From NCBI GenBank assembly GCA_019843655.1, contig JACDQD010000001.1:45415659-45479658 (forward strand): a stretch of DNA of 64,000 bases. Direction: 5' to 3'. A program made the position numbers and the translations under genes. Under the pieces are notes generated by a model. That model was not told the DNA's origin, made no database searches, and was given only the letters and a program-made list of their open reading frames with translations. Positions 25,301-38,531 of this stretch are shown here, piece after piece. How positions within the stretch are numbered: position 1 is the stretch's first letter; every line of letters begins with the position of its first letter. The stretch is from Lethocerus indicus. Its lineage: Eukaryota; Arthropoda; Insecta; Hemiptera; Belostomatidae.

Positions 25301-28300
25301 ATGGTTTTGACCGCTGAAGAGATAAGGCAAAAACTAATGAACGAGCTAACTCCCTTGCTTGTTGTAAGTTTATAAATATTATCAAAATCTGTAGCCGCCC
25401 AGAATAATTTATCGGTCACTGCTAACCTAACATCGAATAGGGCGGCCCGCAATCGGTGTTATTTCCCCGGAAAATGCTGGAACTCGTAATTTTACTCGGC
25501 ATTCTGTTGCGCTGGCAAGTCTCTCTGTACGGTTATTCGGGCGAGGGAATGCCGCCCATGTACGGTGATTACGAAGCCCAGAGACATTGGATGGAAATAA
25601 CCGTCAATTTGCCGGCAAAACATTGGTACTGGAACGGGACAGATAACGACCTGAATTACTGGGGCCTCGACTACCCTCCTCTGACTGCTTACCACAGTTT
25701 GGTGTGTGGTCTGATAGCGTCTTTTATCAATACCGACTATGTTGAATTACATTTGTCGAGAGGTCATGAGTCAGGATCGCACAAGTTATTCATGCGGGCT
25801 ACAGTTTTGATATCAGATGTATTGACATTTATAGCCGGGGCATGGCTCTATTTTAGAATGATCAGCATCAGCAAGGATGGGTCAAACTCCAATGGGCGAA
25901 ATATATGTGCTTTAATCATTTTGACTTATCCCGGTTTGATTCTAATCGATCATGGGCATTTCCAGTACAACTGTGTTTCATTAGGCTTCATAATTTTATC
26001 TGTTACTGCTTTAATGAAAGATTATAATATTGTATCCAGTATTCTTTTCTGTCTGTCATTAAGCTATAAACAAATGTCGCTCTACTATGCCCTACCGTAT
26101 TTCTTTTATTTCCTGGGGAAATGTAAGAAAGAAATGAAAACTAGGTCTGTAATTTCTGGCTTAGCGATGTTCGCCAAAATATCTGCCAGTGTAATTATTA
26201 CATTTCTTGTTGTTTGGATCCCTTTTGTGTGCGATTGTAATCAACTCTTACAAGTATTGCACAGAATATTTCCTGTGGCGCGAGGTGTTTTTGAAGATAA
26301 AGTTTCAAACGTATGGTGTATTTTAAATTTAATTTACAAATTCAAAACAAATGTACCAAATCAAATCATGGCACTGATATGCACGATAGTTACTTTTATG
26401 TCAATATTACCTACTTGCCTGAAAGTATTTTTCAAACCTTCCACAGAACTTTTTGTACTTTCCATGATCAATTCATCTTTAGCTTTCTTTCTCTTTTCAT
26501 TTCAGGTGCATGAAAAAAGCATTTTATTAGTAGCACTTCCCGTAATGTTATATTTTAGGTATGATCCTTTCCACTGTCTTTGGTTTTTATTTCTTTCCAC
26601 GTTCAGTATGTTGCCATTACTTTTAAAAGATGGCCTGTTGATTCCATTTTTAATACTTACATTTTTTTATTTGATACTTGTTATAAATTTTGTAACATTT
26701 AACAATGCTGATATTTCTGTTAATAAGTATTTGATACACAGTTCAGTGGCATCTAGCATAGGTTGTTGTATACTGACATTTTTAATTGTATTTTGTACAC
26801 CGCCAACCAAATATCCAGATTTGTTTCCACTTATTATTTCATCCTATTCTGCTTTGCATTTTGTATATTTTTTTGTGTATTTCAATCATAAATTAATTAC
26901 ATTTAATGTTAGCAAAGTAAAGTCTTTATAATATAAAGTATTATGCATTATGTATTCTAATTTTTACTGTATATTAATAGTATAAATTACATAACGGATG
27001 TCCATAAAAAATAATGCATCAAGTAATATTTAGTACTGTATTTTAATACATTACCTACTTTTCTATGCATTTTATCTGAATGCATCCTATGAATTAAAAT
27101 CTGCATTAGAACAGTTTACTATTTGCAATTGAATGAGTACTGTGTAATGAAAAAATTAAAACAAATTGAAGTGTAAAATTCTTTTTTTTCACTCAGCCCT
27201 ATTTCTTTTTCTTGATGCACCCTATATTAGAATAAACTTGAATCATTAAAAATTACCCTACTAAGTAATGACATATTTTCTCACGAATAACAGGATAATT
27301 TAGGCTTAAGATGAATACATTTATTTATTTTTAAATCGAACTAAAAAAACCTGAATAATAATAAAATTAATTACAAAAAAAGAGTTTACTATATTGAAAC
27401 ATGGTGAGTAAGTAAGTTTTATGTCAAAAAATAAAATCTTTTATATAATACAAAATTATGTGGGCATCAGTGGCTTGAGCTAATAGTTCTGAACCATTGA
27501 AACTGCAAATAGTGGGTACAATTCTTGCTGCAGTTATACAAAATCTGTACCCTAATGTTTAAAGTTTAAGTTTAACTTTATGTATACAGTATGAATAATT
27601 CCTTAATATCTAGAATATTCAAATTAAAATGAATAAATATATAATGAAGACAACAATTATTTAGAGGAAAATTTCTCCAATGTAGACTTGTAATAGCAAG
27701 ATAATGTATACATGTGTGTGTGTGTGTGAGACTTTATAGAAAAGGCAGTAATATTTTTTGTTTAATGGAAAAGTAAAATTCTCTTGATACAAGCTTTCTG
27801 AATGTTTAGTTTTTACATTTTTTGCTCTAAGCCCTCATGAAAGTATTGATTTCATTGACATCCATCATTTCATTTAGGCTGAGTAAATTTTAGTGTGGAA
27901 GGGTAGCAATGCGGAATTCTTCAATTACAGTTTTACTCAATAGACTTATATTTAAGTTTTTCCAGGTGCAGATATAACCCATGTAAAGAATCAAATATTT
28001 GTCCATAAAATGGATGCTATTTAACAATATGTAATTACTCCCGATGATTAAAACTACATGTTTAATTCATAATCTTTTCCTATGAATTTTTCCCTTTTTT
28101 TGTCTAGGATGTGAGGGATGAATCTGAGGGATGTGGATTAATATTTCGTGTCCTTATCGTATCAGATGAGTTCGTAGGAATCCGCCTCATTGATCGCCAC
28201 AGGTTCAATTTTATTTTTAAAGATTAATTCATTCTTTCTAATTTTATGGCTGATGAAGAACAATTAATACAGGACTGTAATGTTTGATTTGTAATTAGCA

Positions 28301-28612
28301 TATTTTTATTTATTAAAGCCTGCAAACAATCAAGAGATGTTATGTGTTAACAATAATATGGTGGCTAAAAAAATTGTCGTTTACATCTGGCATGGTACTT
28401 ATATTTATGTAATTAATAATAATAATTGAATGTCTTATGCATATAAGACATTTTAGTGATGAAACATTGTTATGAAAGGAATAAAATTTTAGCAAAAAAT
28501 TATCTTTTGATCTTACAGAATGGTGCATAGAGTTCTGGAACATGAAATGATGCAAATACATGCTCTTACCTTGATGACAAAGACAAAAGCTGAATATCAG
28601 AATGAAGATTAA
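25301..28612 (+). CDS. BOLA2: BolA-like protein 2
   Basis: Small cytosolic partner of monothiol glutaredoxin (GLRX3) in [2Fe-2S] cluster handling. Three coding exons, 25301-25363, 28108-28202 and 28519-28612, all GT-AG with matching phase, give 83 aa. It starts MVLTAEEIRQKL, as BolA2 proteins do. The core has ESEGCG (C30), FRVLIVSDEF and a RHR turn (H52), then IHA (H67); the conserved Cys and C-terminal His are the cluster ligands known for the family. Between RHR and IHA the sequence (MVHRVLEHEMMQ) departs from the usual LVN...L.EEL pattern. Intron 1 (2.7 kb) contains the whole ALG6 reading frame on the same strand. A possible ATTAAA poly(A) signal is near 28735. Family assignment is firm; orthology to BOLA2 rather than BOLA1/3 rests on the N-terminus and length. 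Confidence 0.9.
25474..26931 (+). CDS. ALG6: ALG6-type dolichyl-P-Glc:Man9GlcNAc2-PP-dolichol alpha-1,3-glucosyltransferase, intronless, nested in BOLA2 intron 1
   Basis: Adds the first glucose to the lipid-linked N-glycan precursor on the lumenal side of the ER. One uninterrupted frame of 485 aa, close to the family's usual 470-510, so it looks complete. After a first membrane segment (residues 1-20) comes the large lumenal loop with MYGDYEAQRHWMEIT (D32) and WGLDYPPLTAYHS (D66), the diagnostic motifs of the ALG6/ALG8 (GT57) family; many hydrophobic membrane segments follow to the C-terminus. The start is the first ATG in frame; an in-frame stop lies at 25438 and the earlier GTG at 25456 is unlikely to be used. 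Members in other animals commonly have several introns, so a single-exon copy could be a retrocopy that replaced the original; I infer this only. Frame, length and motifs are intact, so it is unlikely to be a pseudogene. Confidence 0.95.
   Translation: MLELVILLGILLRWQVSLYGYSGEGMPPMYGDYEAQRHWMEITVNLPAKHWYWNGTDNDLNYWGLDYPPLTAYHSLVCGLIASFINTDYVELHLSRGHESGSHKLFMRATVLISDVLTFIAGAWLYFRMISISKDGSNSNGRNICALIILTYPGLILIDHGHFQYNCVSLGFIILSVTALMKDYNIVSSILFCLSLSYKQMSLYYALPYFFYFLGKCKKEMKTRSVISGLAMFAKISASVIITFLVVWIPFVCDCNQLLQVLHRIFPVARGVFEDKVSNVWCILNLIYKFKTNVPNQIMALICTIVTFMSILPTCLKVFFKPSTELFVLSMINSSLAFFLFSFQVHEKSILLVALPVMLYFRYDPFHCLWFLFLSTFSMLPLLLKDGLLIPFLILTFFYLILVINFVTFNNADISVNKYLIHSSVASSIGCCILTFLIVFCTPPTKYPDLFPLIISSYSALHFVYFFVYFNHKLITFNVSKVKSL
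26932..28107 (+). other. ALG6 3' UTR and remainder of BOLA2 intron 1
   Basis: AT-rich, no further coding sequence. AATAAA-like words occur (for example near 27430) and could end ALG6 transcripts before BOLA2 exon 2. A short (TG)n run lies at about 27714-27729. Confidence 0.5.
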
Positions 28613-29679
28613 GTGTTACCAAAGTATAACTTTAATGTTCAGTTCTACTTATTATTTAAAAAAAAAATTATATTCTTGTTTGTATTGTTATGATCTCCTA
28701 TAGTGTTTTATAAATTGTGATATGTATAGTGATAATTAAAGACAGTTTTACTGTCAGTTTTTTTTTTGTAAACCTAGTCATTAAGTGAATTTTAATACTT
28801 TACATAAAATTTTATTTTTCAAGTGTAAAATTTTTTTTTTAATCCCAGCATCCTTTTATGAATTATAAAGCTGGTGTGAATAATTCATGGATGTAATGTT
28901 TTACTTTTAGCTTTAGCATGGTATAGGATTCTAAAGACATTCTGAGTCTCCTTCGATCTCAAATGGATTAGTTATCAACCTAATAATTGCATTAGATAAA
29001 TATTATGTTGGAGTTAACTGTTACAATACACCTATTTTTTACAGTCAATAGTAATTTAACTCCAACTTGATTTATTTGGACAATATTCATATTAGACTGC
29101 CAAGAGTCAAGCTTAATAGCATAATAGATGATAAGTTAATAGTCATGTCCAAAACTAATTTTATCTCAGACTAAATTCTACCTAATTAGTGCAGAATTGT
29201 TTCTGCCTTAATATGCCACAATAATTACATTTTTACAACTCCTAGGGTGTTAACATGTATCATATTTTTATGTGTAAGGTAGAAAATGCACACTTTATTG
29301 CATTGTAGTTATCACCAATTCACGTAGGATTAATTTGTTGTAAATATTGCCTCTTTATTCCATAATACAGAACTAAATAAATCATTTAATTGACTGGGCA
29401 GCCACTATGGCGGCTAAAGGCATGAGTCTTTATCCTGGGCTATTTAACTTCAGGTTATTGTTGAGGTACTTTTTATATGTTGGTTAGTGGAACAATGCCA
29501 ATAAATATATTCAAACTAAAACTTACACAATTGAATTTGCTTTTTGAGCGCAATGAATTGTGATATTAAATCCTAAGTTCCATTTTGGAGAAAAGTTATA
29601 TGGTTCATTTATCGCTCTAGTAACTCAGGGAAAAACAATTACTAAAAAAGAAATACATTTATTTGAACAGGACAGTCAA
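28613..29679. other. Convergent intergenic region between BOLA2 and RMND1
   Basis: Both flanking genes end here, so it holds only 3' UTRs and spacer. Nothing else recognised. Confidence 0.6.
29658..29663 (-). terminator. Likely poly(A) signal of RMND1
   Basis: TTTATT on the plus strand, i.e. AATAAA in the sense of the gene, 17 nt after the stop codon. Confidence 0.5.
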
Positions 29680-32024
29680 TTACCTGGAAACACTAAAATA
29701 ATGTATAATTTCAAACCCTACTTCAACCATTATTAGTACAATTATCATCCATTCAAGTCGAACATGGTGCCTGTCACTGAGGTATGTTGAAACAAGTTCG
29801 ATCAGTTCGACACAGTGGTTTAGTTTCTCGTTCATTACCTATAATTCAACAGTTTTTTTTAGAACATATTTAAATAAGATTTGAAATTAATCATTGGTAT
29901 AAAAATTATATATCATTGTTAATAAAAATATCATAAAATGGAAACAGCAATGGTTAATTTTTAAATATAATATTAAAAATTGCAGTTCTAATTCTAACAT
30001 GTCATAATATTGCTAATTTATCAGAATCTATACCCTAGTCCTCCTGGAAATGCTGAAGTAACTACAGGTCTTCTGATACAGTAATTCCAACTGATCTCGT
30101 TCCCAATAAAAATCGGGAGTATCCAACAAGTCTGTTGACAAATTTATCGAATGTCTAAGCGCAAATAGTTCTCCTGATTTCCTCAAAACTTGTTCTTGAC
30201 TTATTCTTACTTTACGGCCATATTTTAAATCCTGAAACGGAATAAATTAAATTCATAATGCTAGTTCAGCAATATATAAAATTAATTATACAAGCTAACA
30301 ATTTTTTACCTCTGTAACATACTCCACTCCTCTAATATAACGTTCCAACATAGCCTCTAACATTCCAAGTTTAACTGATAATGCAAGAGCATTCGAAAAT
30401 GTATATCTGTCTAATGAAATCTGCTCTATATTGTTTTCATAACACGAAATGTACATTTGGCCATCCTGAATTTGACTTTTTTTACTAAAAAAAAATAGCT
30501 ATTTTAAAAACTTCATTTCACCCCTATCAATAAAACACATAACACAATTAATAAAAAAAATTAATTAATTTGAACAGAACAATTAATTACCTCGCAACAC
30601 AATATGTATAAGACATCACTTCCAATTCATCTTGAACAATAGCTTTATCATAGCTTTGGTCTTCATATGGTTTTAGAAATTTTAATATAGCATGCCTCTC
30701 AACTTCTGGAACATTCCACATGACTACTGAGCCTTCTCGAAAATAATATAAATGGCGATTTTCTTGACTGACTTTGTACTTTGCTACAGCATGAATAGCA
30801 TTTCCCACACCTAAATATAAAATACAAACATAATCAAACTAAATTATGAGTTAAGAGTGAAAGTCATAATACTGCTGTATCTGTCAGTACGTATAACATC
30901 AGCTTTATACATAATCTGTCATTTATCTACATCATGTGTTCTCAAACAATCAAAAAGACCGATATATAATTTACCTGACTGTAATTCATCATTATTGGCC
31001 AATTCACAAGGTATATATAAATCCTGTTTGATGAGGGCATCTTTCAGTGCAACTAAATTGTATTCCTCGGCAGTTGCGTATGCCACAACATTCCAAAACT
31101 TTAGGAAACATAAAACACATCTATAAACTAATTAACAAAGAATATATTTTAATTTTAAGAAATGCAGTTATGCATCAAGATATTGGTAAAATGACAGTTA
31201 CCGCACTTAGGGGAAGTGGGAAAGTCACTGAAGAGTAGGAATTCAAATATATTTAAAAAATAACTGTAGTATTAGATATATTTTATATGACCTAACAAAG
31301 CCGGGGTGCATAGATTGTAAATCAACCAAGACTTTATTTAATGATTCCTTTAAAACAGACAAGTTTTCTTCCAACAGAGGTGTGGAAATAATCCACCCTT
31401 CTGTCATTCATCTACCTGTGGGATGTATGTTTTTAAAAGGATATACGGGATATTATGGGCAAAGATAGGCCTGTAGTTGGATGTAAGGAACATTGAGGAT
31501 ATATATGTAAACTGTATTGAATAAGTGATATTTTAAGCTAATTTTGCTAATTTAATTTACATTATAAATGTTTCTGTAATAAGATTTTCATTGTGGTGTT
31601 TTTAACTTCATTCCTCTTCATATTAGCCTGGAAGGCAAAATATTATTGAATAGTGAAAGTTTTTATAATTTTATGAACCCAGTGTTAAAATCACACAGTG
31701 AAAGATCTAATAACATTTAAACAAAACAGTTTCACCAGTAAAAGCTGATAAGATAAAATGGTGAAAGTAAATAAATCTTACACCAGGTTTTTCTGGCCTC
31801 TCCTCCTCGATTTTTTTTCTTCGCTGATTCCTCATTTTGGATGAATCCGCAGTGCGGACACATTGTTCAGTTTTAACGATACTGTTCCGAATGGGGAACG
31901 TATTCAAGTGAAGCCTCGAGCAAACGGCACATATTAATTTAACATCGTTACGCTGTTTATTAGCTACACAGGATTTTAAAGAACCGTAAAATTTTCTATG
32001 AAAAACACGGCCAAACGAAAACAT
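29680..32024 (-). CDS. RMND1: RMND1-like mitochondrial protein (DUF155 family)
   Basis: RMND1 proteins sit in the mitochondrial inner membrane and support mitochondrial translation. Six coding exons, minus strand, phases matching: 32024-31782, 31098-30975, 30810-30591, 30484-30310, 30231-30034, 29838-29680 (1119 nt, 372 aa; human about 450, the difference lying in the variable N-terminus). Residues 1-20 are basic and hydroxylated with no acids, like a mitochondrial presequence. Conserved DUF155 blocks are [55 protein letters not shown] and [18 protein letters not shown]-terminal membrane segment is at about 350-368 ([14 protein letters not shown]). Exon 5 has an in-frame TAG just past its donor; without splicing the protein would stop after RRTRV and lose the membrane anchor. 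A reverse-strand AATAAA lies at 29658-29663, close to the stop. Confidence 0.93.
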
Positions 32025-34299
32025 TTATCTAATTTCAACAGTTCGAAGGAATAATTCAACACACCCAGATAACGTTAACAACTTTTGAAAGTTGAAACCT
32101 ACAGAACATGGCAGTGTTGCCATTATACGACAACTTAACGGCTATCAAAAATTACCTTTTATCGCACTTTATTATCGAGTCTTAGTTTATTCAATAATAC
32201 ATGAATTCAGGCTGTGTAAAGCTTATCATATTATACATTGAGTAATGATATGGGAAAACATGAGCTTCATTATCTCCATTTAACTATCATTAACGTTAAA
32301 ACTGTTTAAGCAATTACCGGCATTTATGAATTGTACACAAAACAAGAAGAAAAAGAATAATTATTTTCTTTTTTAAAAAAAACTTGTTAATGATTTATTT
32401 TTAACGTATAGTACAATATTTGATATTCCATGTATATTTGAAGGCCATTTCTTTTTGAAACTCTTGTTTTCAAAGGGGAGCTTCAAAGTTAAATTTAAAA
32501 TCTGAAAAAGATACTTCTACTGAAATTTCATACTGAACTAATATGCATGGAGTAAACTTTAACTCATTCTAGTTCCTATTTATTGAACTGTTGCTTTGAC
32601 ATATATTGAGTTTACATTGAATACAAACACTTTCATTTTTAAGTAAAACATTGTTGCATATTCAATTTAGATTTCAAATAAATATTTTCAAAATGCAAAG
32701 AACCAATATTTAATTTTGAGACACTTATAATACTTAGCAAATGTTATGCAATATTACAAATGTGTAAAAAAAGAATGATTTAAATACTAGCATGTTAAAG
32801 GAAGTATTTAAAGTGATAAATGGATGGAAACAATAGGCCCTTGAAATGTTTACAAGTGAAATGATTACTTCAATATATTTTACAGTAAATACTCAAGTAA
32901 ACTTAAGATGGTAAATTATCTTCCAAACAAAATATGTAGGTCAAAAACCTATAATTTCCTAATCAATCATACATCAAAAATATATATATTTCTTTATTTC
33001 TTACTTATTAAGCGTTATAGGAATATTTCTCCTTGATTTTTAAGAATTAGTGTATTATTTTTAATAATGATTAAAAACTCCACAAAAAAATTTGACCACA
33101 TAGTTATAAATAAAACTCATTAATCTTGTTTTCCTTACATTCCAATAGTGTTAACATAGGTCATTCATTCTTCTACATACTAACACTGCTTTCATTTTAT
33201 TATTTATCTAAATATTCTATTCAAAATATAGTAAGCTATTAATTCAAGCATTCAAATAAAGTTTTTGTATGAATAAGTGAATAAATGACTTCCAGAAGTT
33301 TTTTCATTACAATATTTGTACTAATTATTAATACATTAATATTTATATATTAAATACATTTACTACAATAACCTAGAAAATATAACCATTTTATATCTAA
33401 ATGTGGGAGTGAACTACATCTGTATACAACACCTGATACTATATTGGATTGATTTGATATAATAAATATAAAATAAATTCTCTTAAAGGAATAGAAACTG
33501 CATCGAATGGTATGAACTTCCATATATATATATAAAATATATAGACATTTATATAAAATAAATTTATTATAATAACCTAGATAAATACCATACTTGTATG
33601 TAAATATGGCAATAGACTACATCTGTATACAACATTAAAATTATAACATTGGCTTGATTGGACATATTAAATACAAAATAAAATCTCTTAAAAGAATAGA
33701 AAGACATAACATGAGCTACAGAGATGGATATGAACTTGTGTAAATGGAATGAAATGTAAAATGAAATATTCAGGACTTAAAAATCATATACCCTTTATGT
33801 TTTAGTTGTAAACAGCATCAAATTTAGGAAAGTTGGTAGGAATCTAACTGCTACAAAAACTCAATGACTACTTGAAAACATGAAGCATAACTTCTTATAA
33901 TGTGTAGGACGTTATTTGAATCAGTGCTAAAAGAAAATTTAAAATAAACAGTATAAGAGACAATATAATTTTGTGTGATCCTTTAGATACTGATAAGTCT
34001 ACTAACCCAGACATATATGAATAAGACAGACTAATATAATAATAGTACCACATCATTTATATTTAAGATTATGAAATAACCTTTGTCCCTATAGTTAGTA
34101 CGAATATACAAATAACATATATATTATTCAGAGAAAAAAATGTAAAAAGGATAGAATGAAATGGTACAGTATTCTGAATGTCAAGTATGACAATATCTCA
34201 AAGGAATAAACAGGAAACAACCAGTTCTTTGGTGAATAAACAAACAATTTAAACAATTATAGAATGAAATAATTTATGAATTTCAGGTAAGACATTACA
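32025..34299. other. Intergenic region between RMND1 5' end and TAF3 3' end
   Basis: Very AT-rich; no coding sequence recognised on either strand. It includes the RMND1 upstream region (about 32025-32250) and the TAF3 3' UTR, and a two-copy direct duplication at 33353-33702. Confidence 0.6.
33353..33702 (+). repeat. Tandem direct duplication, two diverged copies about 200 bp apart
   Basis: Copy 1 is 33353-33497 and copy 2 is 33556-33702. Both contain, in order, ATAACCTAGA, GACTACATCTGTATACAACA (GAACTACATCTG in copy 1), GATT-GA and CTCTTAAA-GAATAGAAA. The copies differ by substitutions and small indels, so the event is not recent. Confidence 0.85.
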
Positions 34300-37197
34300 T
34301 TAATGTGGCAATTTCTTTTTACGATTTTTCTTTTTTTTATCATTTCGTTCTATATCTTCATTTGCCTTTTTTGTAATGCATAAAGGACAAAACCACTCAC
34401 TTGATTCGGGAGGAACTTGAATACCCACACAAACCCTGCAACGCACAAAACCAAAGATGAAATATTGAATTTATATATAGACAAAATTTTTTGTTTATAA
34501 TGTTATTGTTTAATTAACATTAAATGAAAACCTTTAATCGTACCAAGATAGTTTCAAACTCTCTGGATAAAGGGACAATTATAAAGAGATAATTTAGTGA
34601 GCTCCAGAAGTGAATATAGAAAGGAAAATCTGAATTTAATTAGATCAACAACAAGTAAATGTGTGTGTGTGGTTCTAGATCCACTAAATAATTAATTACC
34701 ATTATTAGCCTGTAAAAAGAAAAATTTTTACATACCAGTGATACCATGCATCACAGCCATCGCATCCAACCATTGGGCTGCCATCATCCTGGCGACCACA
34801 TCCAGGGCATATCCAAACTTCATTGCCATCATTATCCTGTAAATATTTTAATAGCTAAGGTATTTTAATATTTTCAATAGGTAGCATTGTAGCTTCTAAT
34901 TACCTCTGATTGATAAAATAAACTATACTGTAAACATCATTAACATAAGGTACTAAAAGGTCAAGAACCAATTAATAAATGCAGATGTGCAAATTAAACG
35001 ATTAAATGGTATATAATAATACCAGTCTCACAGCAATATGTAGTTCTGGTTTCTCAACGGCGGCTGGAATCGGTAATGGTTGGCTTACAGATGAATGTGT
35101 AGACCTACTGGATTCATCCAAAACATTATTTTCTGAAATTACAGATTAGTTCTAATCAATTCTTCTAATTTAATTTGTAATTAAACAGCACAGTTTTAAT
35201 CAACACTTTTAAACTATATGTAAAAGAATATAAAAAGATAACTGAAAAGAAGTATAAAACATTTCCCAATTATGATGATTCTCTAAAATAAAAGAATAAA
35301 AATGTAATTCTAGTGGCATTTATTTATAATATATTTGTTAAATAATAAAACATTTTCTCATAGTTCAAATGTTCCCTCTGTAACAGCGCTTTAAAGTAGT
35401 GCACCAATAGCACTGATATTGGTTATTATTGATAAATATTTCATACATTGATTAAAGCCTTACTCAGAGATTTGTGTTTGGCTGGACGCACTAAAGGTGA
35501 AATACGAGCAAGCTCTGGAGATTGAGCTCGTTCAGACTTAGCAGAAATATTATCATCTTCCTTTTTCATTACAGGTTTAATTACACTGAAATATAATATC
35601 AAAGAATAAAACATCAAAACTTTTTCTGACAAATAAAAAACGGATGCAATGAAAAGAACCCAGTCTACAATGTCATACATTCATTCATAAAAACATGCAG
35701 ATTATTAGTAATACTAATCACTACCTAAAAAACATTATCATAGTTTTCTAGGAATATTAAACAAAGTATGATTTATTTATAAATGAGATTTATGTAGTTT
35801 TACCTTTTCCTTCAAAATTCCATTAGCAGAAAAACAAAATAAATATGTTAACATGGCAAGCAATTACGTTCTAACAATTTTTATGAAATAATTTAAACAA
35901 TAAATACAAAAGTTTCCTGGATTTATAAATGAAAAAATCAATTGTAAAAAAGAAAAATTTAATACAAAAACTGGTGATGGAAGAAAATAGACTCAGGACA
36001 AATAAATCAAATACATCTGAGTGAGTTATGCATTCTACATACCCACTTCATGTACTCATGTGTGCACTTCATATTAAGTCATGAAACCATAGCAAGGGGT
36101 CAAGGCCCCACAAGGGTTTTGGATATCCTCACACATGCAATTTTCTGTCTCCATCTGCTTATTTGGTTCTATGTTAGACTGATTATGGCATTTCGATAAT
36201 AATATAATGGTACTTACACATGTTGGGTGCCAATGCAGCATCCTGTTAGCACTGTCATTGTGTTCTAACTGGTCCAGCTTAAGACTAAATAAGCACGTGG
36301 AGACAGAAAATTATATGGGGGATGAAAAACTGTAGTAATAGAACAGATATACAAAAACACACACATACAACACACCAACTTTATCACAATTGATAATATA
36401 TATTTTTAATTTTTTTTCATTATCCATGTATTAATGAAAATTCACAATAATAACTATATTGTAACTTACATTTTACAATGTGTTGAATCAGGAGAACTTT
36501 CTTGAGGGGAAGCAGGGCCAAGTTTCAATGTTATCTTAGGAACAGCTGTATTAATTTCCACCTTATCATCATGCAACTAAAAACAAAATATTTCTATAAC
36601 AAATAAATAGTTGTAATAATAGTATAATGTTGATACTTGATATTTCTGCAAGAAATAAACAGTTATTTATCATATTCATTTTGTAACAAAAATACAACAA
36701 ATGAATTCTTAATTCTCAGAAATGTATACATTACAATTCTGAGAAAGTATTCATTGACAACATTTAACATATATTACAATCACAATTGTTTATTATTTTA
36801 GTCATGTTACAGATCAGATCATATAACATAAAAAATCTTTTTAGTTTAATACTAAATCCATATTTTAATATCTGGATTCCAGTTAATAACAATAATATTC
36901 ACATAACATTGATTTTAATATGAAAATTATGGGAACTTTATCATTAATTCACATGATATTTGAACAATAATAAACAAACATTCTAAACTGTCAGTGTCGT
37001 TAGTAAATAACTAAAATCTATTTACCAACATTTACCTGTAATCATAAAATTCATAACTTGGAATGGTATTCTAAGTAATTGGAAGAAACAATATATATAC
37101 AAGGAAACAATATATTTACATTGTAATGTCTGAAGATCTTATCCAGTTGGATGTAACACTTATCACTATATACCTTTCATGTAGTTCAGTTTCCTAA

Positions 37198-37230
<33 letters not shown>

Positions 37231-38463
37231 TACTTGTATGTATGTCAAATCAGGCTTGCAGTCATCTGTACCAAATCCCTTATTTGGTTCTAAACTATAT
37301 TTACATTATCATATTTTGAATGTTGACTGACAATGAAACAACCAGTCAGAATTGTCATTATTATTATCTGTAGTTTTCATCAAGTGACAACAACATTTTT
37401 TTGACAGTGCTGACAAGATGCTTCATCACCTCACTACATTATTGAAGGAAACAGAAATATATTTAGATTTTCACTGACAATTTTGAAAAGCCAAAAATCG
37501 TCAAGCAAAAGACCAAACAGTTGAATGAAGACTGAGGATCGCTTGAATGTGATATTCTAAACCCTCTCAAATCCCAAATAAATACCTTAAATTAAGAATA
37601 TATTATTCACTTTTTATCCTCACATTCTCTTGAGTATGAACACATTTTTTAAAAATTAATTCTAACAATTTATTTGGTTAGATAAAAATGTCTAAACTTT
37701 TTCATTTTTAATATATGATGATTATATGTTTCACAAGTAAATCACATGGTGCAGATATACAATGCTGTTACTTTAAGCATTGTTATATCATTAAAATATC
37801 CACCAAATTAATGTTCTGAAAAATCCCGAATAAAAGGTTATTCTATTACTGGAGTCAATATCAAGTAAATTTATAAGTATAAGTGGCCTAATATGAACTG
37901 TTTCCACTAAAATCCTATAGGGGTAAACAATCCCTGTCACTGCACTATATGATAAGCACAGTATGTCTGCTATTAAACTGATGATTTCCATCTGGTATGA
38001 GCAAGCATTTTTCACTGCTTTCATGCATGACAGTGCATTAACAGGTATATCACATGATGACATTCTGAACAAAAAGTAAATTATAACATTATATGGCATG
38101 TATGATAACTGTCCACTTTTTCAAGCAATAATTTTTTTGTATAACATAAGAGATCTATTAATAAACAGTTATCATTATATTACATTAGGAGAGCAGTGAC
38201 AGGGTAATTTGTAATTAAGCATTTAGACAAAGAAGTCATGCCATATAATACCAACAATCTTAACAATGTTGTTCCTAACTATAGTACCACACAGGTAATT
38301 ACAAGCAAGCCATGGAAATAAAGTAATTTCATCATTGCTACTATCTAACTTCCTGGAATGATTGCATATAGCTGTGAGGAAGACCTCGGGTAATACCTGA
38401 ATACGGGGTACCTGAAATATTTTCAATCATGAGTTGACAGTATGACTGTCAAAATTCATATTA

Positions 38464-38531
<68 letters not shown>

